A stretch of 64,000 nt of DNA, from positions 219,501-283,500 of the forward strand of contig CALYLW010001219.1 in NCBI GenBank assembly GCA_944989445.1. Reading direction: 5' to 3'. The position numbers and the translations under genes were made by a program. This document shows positions 55,665 through 64,000 of the stretch, in pieces; within the stretch, counting starts at the first letter, position 1, and each line of letters begins with the position of its first letter. This DNA is from Ampullaceana balthica (taxonomy: Eukaryota > Mollusca > Gastropoda > Lymnaeidae). The notes under the pieces are model-generated. The model made no database searches, was not told where the DNA came from, and saw only the letters and a list, made by a program, of their open reading frames with translations.

Positions 55665-56299
55665 GATTGCCCGCGCCGCACCCTTCAACTTTACACTTGA
55701 AAAATGCAGTTAGTGTCACTGAAATACAAAGTTCAAAAGCTCAAGTAAACTGATTCTCAAGCAGTTTCAAGCCACAACCCCGTTCACGTACAAAGAAATA
55801 TACCTTCACCACGATAATATTGAATACAACCCATATTTAAAAAAAAAGATATCCTCTCAAAGACACATAATGAGAAGATAATTTAAAAGTCATTGAAAAG
55901 CATTTTGCAAAGAAGAAATGTGGGAAAATGTGAACGCGGGCTAATGCAGCTAAAAGATTTGAAATGAACTTGTACAAAACACTTTTATCTTTATAGCTAT
56001 TAATCTTTAAAGACAGTTGCACCTCTTGTTACGTACGTCCCAGGTTACGAACAATGCGTATAACGAAAAGCAACTTTTAATAGATACGATAATCATTAAG
56101 CACTAGCTTTGCACGTGCGGAACCTCGCTTTCATTGGCTTTATTACACAGCAGTAAAATATTTCTTTACAGTCGCACTGTGTTCAATTGATCTCTTTTGT
56201 TGTTTTCCTAGTACAGCAGTCGTATTGCAAGGAAGATGAAACATATATAAGTGGAGCTGAGGGCAGAAACAAGTTTGAAATATGAAAATGGTTTCCATC
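55665..56299. other. Unassigned sequence with a transposon-end-like motif
   Basis: CAGTTGCACCTCTTGTTACG at about 56014 and GGTTACGAACAATGCG just after it resemble a pogo/Tigger terminus, but no opposite end was found. Confidence 0.4.
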
Positions 56300-56650
56300 A
56301 CTAATCAGTACAGAATGGCGAAATCAAACATCACCACCACCGGAAAGAACAATGAGTTACTCAAATCAGTCAGTGTGGCACCTTGTTTAATACTACCAAG
56401 TCCTTCAAGACTGCACTTCAGACGCATCTTTTCAAAATTTATTTCCCGAATAAATGAAAAAAATATTTTCTTTGAATGATTAACGTAGCTTATGTGTAAT
56501 GTACTGTCCTTCATGTTGTTATTATGGTATGAATGGTTATTTAATTAGTATATCTATGTTATGATCTCCATGTAAAGCGCTGTGAGCCCGGTTCCTTGCT
56601 GGGATACAGCGCTATATAAATTATCAATTATTATTATTATTAATACCTAA
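56300..56650 (+). mobile_element. LINE 3' end (CR1/L2-like tail)
   Basis: The frame from 56401 reads SFKTALQTHLFKIYFPNK and stops at 56455-56457; F-K-L-T-HLF is a common ending of ORF2 in CR1/L2-group LINEs. A 3' UTR follows with GTAAAGCGCTGTGAGC and CAGCGCTATATAAATTATC and an ATT-repeat tail (about 56627-56641), a widespread LINE/SINE 3' terminus in invertebrates. The 5' limit is uncertain. Confidence 0.65.
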
Positions 56651-57108
56651 AGTGCACGTGTTCTTTGCGCCTTGTCAAGTAAACTTCTAGTTGTTTAAAA
56701 AAATGTCTTTCACATTGAATGTGATTGTCTCTGTTACAATGTTTCGGGTTTCCAGGTTTTCGGTGAACTAACGAGTTCTGGAACGAAATAGTTTCGGAAC
56801 ACGAAATATTGGCTGATAATTATTTAATTTAGAAACGGACTCGAAAAACAGCAATGGGTGCAAACCTATTTAAAGTATTATGGTATCTTCTCAAGAAAGT
56901 TATATCCAACTCCTGCTTTCGAAAGCGCGAAATTCTTGCTTGTTATCTATAACACGTTTTATCAACGGGCTAAGCCGTGTTGGAAATGAAGGCACCAGCG
57001 GTAATTTACCCGACTGTCACCTAGCCTTAAACGTGCATATGTTCAATTATCATGAAGTAAACACAGTCAAAGAACTCACAGATTGAAGTCGACTTTTATC
57101 GATGAATG
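56651..57108. other. Unassigned sequence
   Basis: A 68-codon frame at 56880-57086 is unrecognised. Confidence 0.45.
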
Positions 57109-57163
57109 CAGTCCGTGTCTAAAGTGCTCGCTGTGTCAGGAGAGTTGCCAGGTTGTGCTAGAA
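57109..57163. repeat. 55-bp dispersed repeat, copy 1
   Basis: Matches 58973-59027 in the same orientation with only three or four differences (CCGTGTCTAAAGTGCTCG shared). In both copies one frame reads SPCLKCSLCQESCQVVLE. Flanks are unrelated, so only this short block was copied. Confidence 0.85.
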
Positions 57164-58227
57164 TGCAGCTTGTTAAATACGTTTAATGAAATCAAATGTG
57201 TCCTGACATTTTCCTATAAATTCCTGGACTGGGGGGTACAAAGAAAATTCGATTTCTATTTTCCCGGTTTGATCTATTCCTTCCCCACACCACCACGGTA
57301 AATGAGATGGCCTTAGTCCTGACGTCCTCCTATCCCCCAATGTCCTCCTAGTCCCAATGTCCTCCTAGTCCCAATGTCCCTCTGCGACACTGAACTCATA
57401 ATTTCGTGGGTGTGGGGGGGGGGTTTAAGACTAAAGCCGCCTTTTGGAGAAGAAAAAAAAACAAGTTTCCAAAAATTGATGGTTTGTTGTGATGCGACAA
57501 AAAATACTTAAGTTTCTTTTTTTAGACTCGTCCAAGGACCAGCCCCGAAGGTGAACTCCGCGAAGCCCAATCCAAGAATATTGTGGGTATGAGAGATTAC
57601 GATGGCTAATACGATTTGGGGAGAAACAGAAATTGGATGAGTCGGAGCGATAGACGAATGGGGAAGGGGTGTGGGGGGGGGGTCTACTAGGGTGTGTGAA
57701 TTGGGTACAGGGATGAATGGACACTTTCCAAAAAGGGGGGTGAGTCGGGACTGGGGGGAGGGGGTATATGAAGTAATTTCTCAAATATCCGTGAAGGGAG
57801 AGAAGTGCTGGAAAATATGTAGTGAATTGTTTCAATTAAATTTCTTGTTTAGAGTTCCCTTTCCTATCCAGCCTTCAAATACACTTGAAGAAAGAGCCCA
57901 AAATAAAAAAAATCAATAAATATGCCCGTCAGAGTGTGGATAAAAGTGTTTATAAATTACGGCCGGTTATTGCCAAAAACAACATGGCTGAGAAAGACGG
58001 AATGAAAATGATTGGAATATGTGAAGATCGTTTAGGGAAGCGGTATAGGCTCGTTAGGGCAATGTGAAGAAATGGTTCAAGCGCGGTAACACAAGTCCGA
58101 ATTCTGGAGCCTAATGTCTTGTGCTGCTTTCTTCTTCTTCGCACTTTTACCTCCATGTGGCGTTGAAAGGCATGCACACATTATCACGCCACGTCATGAA
58201 ATGTCCTTTAAGCATAAACGGTCTTAA
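57164..58227. other. Unassigned sequence
   Basis: CCCAATGTCCTCCTAGT is repeated at 57335-57375. A 134-codon minus-strand frame (57431-57835) is Pro/His/Ser-rich over C-rich DNA and has no domain. Confidence 0.45.
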
Positions 58228-58345
58228 CTTAACTATCACAGACGCTCCTCCTATACAGAAGGTTATTTCTTCCTGTGATTATCCATGGTTTATGTCTAGT
58301 ATTGTATTTTCTAAGAGTTTTAAATTTTGATAGTGTTTTATTTGG
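58228..58345. mobile_element. Dispersed repeat sharing the SINE tail region, second copy
   Basis: CAGACGCTCCTCCTATACAG followed by TTTATGTCTAGTATTGTATT; same order as at 6644-6740. The first block also matches the SINE tails at 5121 and 7780. Confidence 0.55.
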
Positions 58346-58972
58346 CTGGGGTCTTCACGATCTTTGGGGGTTCTGTACCAGTGCTTCCCCACTTAGTCAC
58401 AGTTGGAAGCGGATCTTCTCATGCTTCTGATCTGTCCATCGCAAAACTTTTTTCCAGATTTCTTGGGCCACTTGTATTTACGATGTTCCAAATCGAGTGA
58501 GGTGACAGCTCCAATCCCGCTGTTAGACAATCTTTTGATTGTTCATTCTGTCTATAGTTACAGTTATTCCAGGTCACAATAGATTAAAAAAAAAGTCACA
58601 TAATCAAGAACCGTGTGATAGAGACTGTAGTGTGTCAAATTGTTTTAGCTCCACTGTAGATAGGGTGCTTTGGTTTCAAAGGCCTTCCCTTTAAATCTTT
58701 TATGTTGTAATGTAGTCGCAAAATTTATTTTTTTGTTACTTTTTTTCCCGATGTGGTTGGACCACATGACGCTGCCTCCAAATCGACCGGGCTAAAAGTA
58801 CATACAAACATACACTATGATAGACACAGATGTAGTTATTTCATTAACTTATGGGCCATAAATATTCATGTACCACAAGGAAGAGAAGACAATTCTGAGT
58901 TATGATGCTTTAATGCTTGATGTTCTCCCCCTCCCCCCACTCGCACATAATCTCCCAGGTCGCCAAAGGAGT
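58346..58972. other. Unassigned sequence
   Basis: Nothing recognised. Confidence 0.45.
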
Positions 58973-59027
58973 AGCCCGTGTCTAAAGTGCTCGTTGTGTC
59001 AGGAGAGTTGCCAGGTGGTGCTAGAAG
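58973..59027. repeat. 55-bp dispersed repeat, copy 2
   Basis: See 57109-57163. Lies about 65 bp upstream of the third Helitron-like element. Confidence 0.85.
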
Positions 59028-59090
59028 TTGATTTCCTCTTTAATAAATGGGAGTTTGAATTAATTCTTGATGGCTGCTTTCATATCTCTA

Positions 59091-59973
59091 TCTCTATATA
59101 TATAAGACGCATTTGTTGTCTGTCTGGTTGTCTGTCTGTTCCCTAATAACTCAAGATCCAGACAACCAAATAACGTGAAATTTGGTACACGTACACAAAA
59201 TTATACCGGAAAGGTTATTAAACAGGTTTCGTTCCATATATATAAGATACTGGGGCCCGGGGGCCCAAAATGTAGTTTTTCCCTATATGAGCTATATAAA
59301 ATAAAAATTATTGAAAATTAAGACGTAAAATAATGACGCAAATTAAAAAACATTTTGGTGTCGAGATTAACAAGAAGGCGATTATCGCCATAAAATATTT
59401 TTTGTTGTTGTTGTTGCTTTGTTGTTGTTGCTTTTGTTGTTGTAGTTGTTGTTTTGTTGTTGTTGCTTTGTTGTTGTTGCTGTTGTTGTTGTAGTTGTTG
59501 TTTTGTTGTTGTTTTGTTGTTGATGTTTTTGTTGTTGTTTTGTTTTTGTTGTTGTTGCTGTTGTTGTTTTTGTTGTTGTTGCTGTTGTTGTTGCTGTTGC
59601 TGCTTTTGTGTTGTTTTTGCTGTTGTTGTTGTTGTCCACATCCCTTGCCCTGCGACGACAATGTCCTTCATGTTGTTGTTGCTTTGTTGTTGTTGCTGTT
59701 GTATTTGTTGTTTTGTTGTTGTTGCTTTGTTGTTGTTGCTGTTGTTGTTGTAGTTGTTGTTTTGTTGGTGTTGTTGTTTTGTTGTTGTTTTGTTTTTGTT
59801 TTGTTGTTGTTTTTGTTGTTGCTTTGTTTTTGTTGTTTTGTTGTTGTTTTTGTTGTTGTTTTGTTTTTGTTGTTTTGTTGTTTTTGTTGTTTTTGTTGTT
59901 GTTTTGTTTTTGTTGTTTTTGTTTTGTTGCTGTTGTTGTTAAACCCGGGCGGGAGCCGGGTACTTGCCCCTAG
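59091..59973 (+). mobile_element. Helitron-like non-autonomous element 3
   Basis: Complete 883-bp copy: 5' TCTCTATATATATAAGACGC, then the same 5' region as elements 1 and 2, a TTG/CTG filler with the conserved CATCCCTTGCCCTGC island, and the 3' end with CCCGGGCGGGAGCCGGG hairpin and ACTTGCCCCTAG. It lies between A (59090) and T (59974), the classic Helitron target. The first 300 bp differ from element 2 at very few positions. The long Leu/Val/Cys- and Gln/Asn-rich frames within are filler translations. Confidence 0.87.
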
Positions 59974-60110
59974 TATATATATATAACCTTTATCAACATT
60001 TTGAACAATCACCTAAGTGAATAGTTTAAACAAAAATGTTCTTGTAATCGTCCGAAAATTAGTTCATATTTATCGGCAGAAATATTTTACTTTTTGACTT
60101 CCAATACATT
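59974..60110. other. Short unassigned stretch
   Basis: Nothing recognised. Confidence 0.4.
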
Positions 60111-60203
60111 TATAAGTGGTGGGTCGATTAATCGTTAAAATCTTTTTAATCATCAAAAATTTTAAACCATTAATCGAGAAATTAATCGTTAATTTCCGCT
60201 GCC

Positions 60204-60205
<2 letters not shown>
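60111..60205. mobile_element. Possible very short hAT-type MITE
   Basis: The right edge on the minus strand reads TAGGGCAGCGGAAATTAACG and the left edge AGTGGTGGGTCGATTAATCG; both run into ATTAATCG/CGATTAA repeats. Ends match only loosely and a target duplication cannot be judged beside the TA tract. Confidence 0.35.

Positions 60206-60293
<88 letters not shown>
60206..60293. repeat. (TA)n(CA)n microsatellite
   Basis: About 36 TA units followed by about 8 CA units. Confidence 0.97.
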
Positions 60294-62119
60294 AATACTT
60301 GGAGGTTGAGTCCTCATGTACTCAGAGAGCTCTAGATGGATCTAGAAACGGGTGATTGGAATGTTCTGAGTACTTTCTGATGCGTTTAAACACCAACTTA
60401 TTCGTTCGACGCAAACCAAACAAAACATACGTTCGTTTGTGTTTCTTTTTCTTTATTTTTCTGTACATGCGAAGTGATGCAACTGGCAGAACAAGCGTAC
60501 GCCTTTTGATGTAGTTTGTATGTGTGTGTTATGGTTGGTTGGGGGGGGGTGTGATATTCAGAATTTCTTTTAGCAATCTAAATTGTCTACTTATTTAAAA
60601 GACCGCAGGACATTTGCGTAAACAATTTCTCACGCGTTCTCCAGTCATCTGCTTGCTTTAAAAAAAAATCCGTGTTCATCTGCACCAGTCAAAATTAAAC
60701 ACATTTAATGATGTCTCCATTCTTGTAGTCCATGCTATCAATGAAAGCTAAAAAATCAATATACATAATTTGCAATGTATGTCCCGTCCCGTCCGTCCCC
60801 TGCTTCCGCCCCGCCCGCGACGCTACTAATTTTAGAAAGCAGCCCACCAAAGTACTGCACCAAAAATAACTCTTATCAAACGTTGCACTTTAAATTGTTC
60901 AATATGAAAATAAATGAATAAAATAAAAATAAAAGAATAAATGAAAATTCTGTATAATTACATTATTTTTTATTCCTATGTGTATTTTTTTTCAAAATTA
61001 ATTGATTTCAGCTGAAATGTATTCATTTTGAAAACTTCCGTCATTTTTGACGGGTAATACACTAATAAATAAATATTCTCTGAATCTTTAACAGGATGAG
61101 TTGCGTAATGTGAGCAAGGGAGATTTTGGTCCGATGGCGATTACTACTGTAGGTCATAGACTACATATAATGTATGTGTACATATATACCCGCAAACGTT
61201 TCTCACTGCTTTCAAAGTAGTGACAACACATACAATTCAGAGGAATAGCTAGGCTTTCATCACCAGCCAGGGTGAGAAATTTTGTCACCTCCTTTTACGA
61301 AAGTGATCTCAAAAGCCGGTCGAGAATTCTGCATCAATATATCATTAAAAAAACAACAACAACCAAGGAGGGTTCCAACTATCAACTTCCAATTCCGTCG
61401 CCACAAATGATAATTTTTTTTTAAAAAAATGGATGCACCGTTGCAAAGGGAAGACATCCTCTTATTAGGATCGAATCCGTCTTCATTGCTTTGATATCAA
61501 AATTAACTATGTTATTGACTTGAGATTATTTCCCTGCCCGCCGAAGCTAGATTATAGTTATTTACTGAAGGTTTAGTGGTGTGACTAATGAAAATAGATG
61601 TTCAACAACAACGACAACAACAACAATCAACCCAGTGAATTAAATAAAACTCAACGAAACGTGATTTAGGCAAAGTTTGTTGCCACATACCCCTAGGGTA
61701 AAATCGGACAGTACAATAGGACATTCCCGTGGGAATGTTTACAGCGCTGAAACTGAACGGGAAATCAATGAAGAAGCACAGTGATTTTATTTTGGGAGCA
61801 TAATATGAATTTTTGTTTATAAAAATTCTTATATCACTAAATAATTGTTTTTTGCTTCTCGCATTTTTCTTTATAGTACAGGCCAATTTTTATTTCTATA
61901 ACATGCTTAATGGAAAAATTAAATAAAAATATGGGTAAAATATATGAAATCAATAATAAATGTCAGGAAATTGTTTCAGTATTATTTATTGTTTATAAAA
62001 GACCACTTAACTAGTGCTTAAATATGCTACCACCTTGCGACTGTCGTGTACATCAAGGTGCCAACGACTTTGGACATAACTCCTGGGAGGCAGCAGCGAC
62101 ATGTGAAGAAAACAGAAAA
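60294..62119. other. Unassigned sequence, 1.8 kb
   Basis: GTCCCGTCCCGTCCGTCC at 60781-60798 and an ACAACA run at about 61604-61625. Minus-strand frames at 61260-61457 and 61602-61886 are unrecognised. Confidence 0.5.
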
Positions 62120-62410
62120 CAGGCTGCCAAGTCCAGACTACAGGCTGCCAAGTCCAGACTACAGGCTGCCAAGTCCAGACTACAGGCTGCCAAGTCCAGA
62201 CTACAGGCTGCCAAGTCCAAACAACAGGCTGCCAAGTCCAGACTACAGGCTGCCAAGTCCAGACTACAGGCTGCCAAGTCCAGACAACAGGCTGCCAAGT
62301 CCAGACAACAGGTTGTCAAGTCCAGACAACAGGTTGTCAAGTCCAGACAACAGGCTGCCAAGTCCAGACAACAGGCTACCAAGTCCAGACTACAGGCTGC
62401 CAAGTCCAGT
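62120..62410. repeat. 21-bp minisatellite (CAGGCTGCCAAGTCCAGACT)
   Basis: About 14 units with variants GACAACAGG, GGTTGTCAAG and GGCTACCAAG. Because 21 is a multiple of three, two plus-strand frames (146 and 150 codons) and a minus-strand frame (133 codons) all stay open, reading QAAKSRL, YRLPSPD and LDLAACS repeats. Openness in three frames favours simple tandem expansion over a gene. Confidence 0.95.
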
Positions 62411-62513
62411 AGAAATGCTAGGAAAGATCGTACTCGAAACCCTCCCGATGACATCCTGGCCTAGGGACGCAACTTTCGGGCAAAGATTGTTCTCATAAGC
62501 ACCCAAAGGACGC
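62411..62513. other. Spacer between two 21-bp arrays
   Basis: Non-repetitive; carries the ends of the frames described above. Confidence 0.5.
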
Positions 62514-62647
62514 ACCAAGCTGCCCCTGATCACCACCAAGCTGCCCCTGATCACCACCAAGCTGCCCCTGATCACCACCAACCTGCCCCTGATCACCACC
62601 AAGCTGCCCCTGATCACCAACTTGCTGCCCCTGATCACCACCAAGCT
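62514..62647. repeat. Second 21-bp minisatellite (TGCCCCTGATCACCACCAAG)
   Basis: Six units of TGCCCCTGATCACCACCAAG plus C, with variants CCAACC and AACTTGC. It has the same period as the array 100 bp upstream but a different sequence. Confidence 0.95.
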
Positions 62648-63040
62648 AAGGTGAAGAGAAAGCTCCTCGTCGATCACGACGGACAAACAACGCAAGGTGA
62701 TCAAAATAATCTTACCCACTTGGGTTTTACCGAACAAGTGAGAGAATCCAAGATATAAAAAATATTGCTGCCTAATACGTTTCAAAGCCTATATATATTG
62801 CCTCACTCTAACCTTCCCTCTTTTGAAACAGAATAAATTGAAATTTCTTCTCTTTTCTTTGTTTATTCAAAATTTAGCACTAGCACATAAAAAGAAAGCT
62901 TCTGCATCAGTGGCCAGTAGCCCGTTTGCCCGATCAGCGAAGACACCTTTATTGAACATCTCCTTAAGCTGGATATTGTTAACAACATATAATGTATATG
63001 TGAATTCCAAAACACCGATTCATTGCTATTATTTTTGGCT
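62648..63040. other. Unassigned sequence
   Basis: A 100-codon frame at 62823-63125 and the opposing 160-codon frame at 63345-62863 have no recognised domain; both run into the repeat at 63041. Confidence 0.45.
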
Positions 63041-63125
63041 AGGCCTGTCAACGGGTACACGGAAAGTCGGGTACCCGTTACCGAGCAATTACCCGGGTAG
63101 TAAAATTGCCCCCGGGTACCCGTAA
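63041..63125. mobile_element. Possible transposon end (CCTGTCAACGGGTACACGG)
   Basis: TAGGCCTGTCAACGGGTAC is followed by dense GGGTACCCG/ACCCGGGT palindromes. A related CGGGTAACCCGGGTA lies at 63940-63955 next to TTTTTGGCTAG, so the two could bound a roughly 0.9-kb element, but the outer ends do not align cleanly. Confidence 0.35.
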
Positions 63126-64000
63126 AAATGCTGCTGCAATGTCCGTACCAACGGTGTTCACACATTTCGGCTCGCAAACAATTTATCAAATTAAAAAATT
63201 TACTTGGAAATATATGCTGTGAAATAGGTTTAACATGCAAACGTTTTAAGAAAAATAACTGTCCACCAGAAATAAAACTCTGTCCCGACAAACTCCAATG
63301 TTCAAATGAATTTTGATACACATTTTTTCTTGGAACATGAAACAAAAATCATCTAACACAAACAAGGTTTTGTTTCTTTGAATTGTTCATATAAGGAAAA
63401 TAGACAGCAGCCCCGAGATTTAGGAAGGTCAAGAAATGACAGACATAACCTTGGCTTTAGCTTTGAAATACGCCAACAACATTGAGACAAGCCAATGTTG
63501 TTTATCTACCCCCCCCCCACTTACTCACACTCACACCTTTCACCACTTCTATCCCCACCATACTTTAAAATAAAATATGTTTTTTTTAAATATGCCGAAG
63601 GCTGGCAGGCTGGGTCCATTCAGCAAGGGCTAGTCTAGGAAAGTTTGGTTAATTACAACATGTGTCAGCTATTAACTAGAAATAACCCGCCATGTCATCA
63701 TACGATTACCGCCATTTATCTTTGAAAGACTTTGTTTTGCCCCCCTCCCCCTAATAAAATCACTTGGGCACTCATTGTTTTTACCCCACTGTACTATAGT
63801 AGTATTTCAATGTCATCATTTTTACATCGCTGATTCATTACATCTAAATTTTCATTTCCATAATGAACAAAGAAGTACATGTATAATGCTAATAGCGGGC
63901 ATGACGGGCGAAAATTTAAGGTGTTTCGAACGGGTAACCCGGGTATTTTTGGCTAGAAATGAACCTGCGCCATCAACTCCATTTTTTATAAGGGAAAATA
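63126..64000. other. Unassigned sequence to the window edge
   Basis: C-runs near 63511 and 63740; otherwise only the GGGTAACCCGGGTA motif noted above. Nothing coding recognised. Confidence 0.45.

Noticed and set aside
55990..56095. pogo/Tigger-like terminus CAGTTGCACCTCTTG
   Set aside because: No matching opposite terminus or TA duplication within a reasonable distance.
57431..57835. 134-codon Pro/His-rich minus-strand frame
   Set aside because: Low-complexity G-runs on the plus strand create the Pro content; no motif and no coding context.
62863..63345. 160-codon minus-strand frame as a host gene
   Set aside because: No recognisable domain; it crosses the GGGTACCC-rich repeat at 63041-63125 and no conserved neighbour or splice pattern supports it.

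Overview
This window looks like non-coding DNA from an invertebrate animal nuclear genome, most likely a lophotrochozoan such as a mollusc. That placement is an inference from the style of the mobile elements and minisatellites, not from a marker gene. I found no host protein-coding gene, no rRNA, no free-standing tRNA and no CRISPR or prokaryotic feature that I can defend. Almost every open frame longer than 60 codons is a low-complexity translation of a tandem repeat, a microsatellite or a transposon remnant.

The recognisable coding sequence all belongs to mobile elements. At 2.0-4.1 kb a LINE lies inside a probable hAT-like element. Its endonuclease half is inverted relative to its reverse-transcriptase half, the signature of twin priming. 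At 53.3-55.7 kb there is a whole hAT element with matching terminal inverted repeats and a perfect 8-bp target duplication, but its transposase is broken by frameshifts. Short LINE 3' ends lie at 11.1 and 56.4 kb, and a possible reverse-transcriptase scrap lies at 50.6 kb.

Non-autonomous elements are abundant. There are three Helitron-like elements with TC starts and hairpin-CTAG ends. One of them (23.41-24.34 kb) sits in opposite orientation inside the 5' end of another (22.47-24.35 kb). Three hAT-type short elements have 8-bp target duplications: two exact (43.1 and 51.3 kb) and one offset by a single base (30.7 kb). A Tourist/PIF-Harbinger-like family starting GGGGCCGTCCATAAA has four copies (16.4, 18.6, 38.8, 48.1 kb). 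Further elements include a pogo/Tigger-like MITE (22.0 kb), tRNA-derived SINEs on the minus strand (5.1, 7.8, 42.8 kb) and several weaker terminal-repeat elements.

The rest is dominated by minisatellites: about 20 arrays or degenerate arrays with periods from 16 to about 96 bp, roughly 11 kb in total. The largest are a 31-bp array of about 104 units (44.8-48.1 kb), a 23-bp array of about 46 units (31.8-32.9 kb) and two adjacent 35-bp arrays that are diverged versions of one repeat (19.0-20.5 kb). Between them lie AT-rich stretches in which I recognise nothing, and one GC-rich block (10.37-10.74 kb) with a perfect NRF1-type palindrome.

The elements do not form a pathway. The window reads as an accessory, gene-poor region shaped by nested transposition and tandem expansion. 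The most informative structures are the nested Helitron pair, the LINE with an inverted 5' half and the higher-order periodicity inside the minisatellites.
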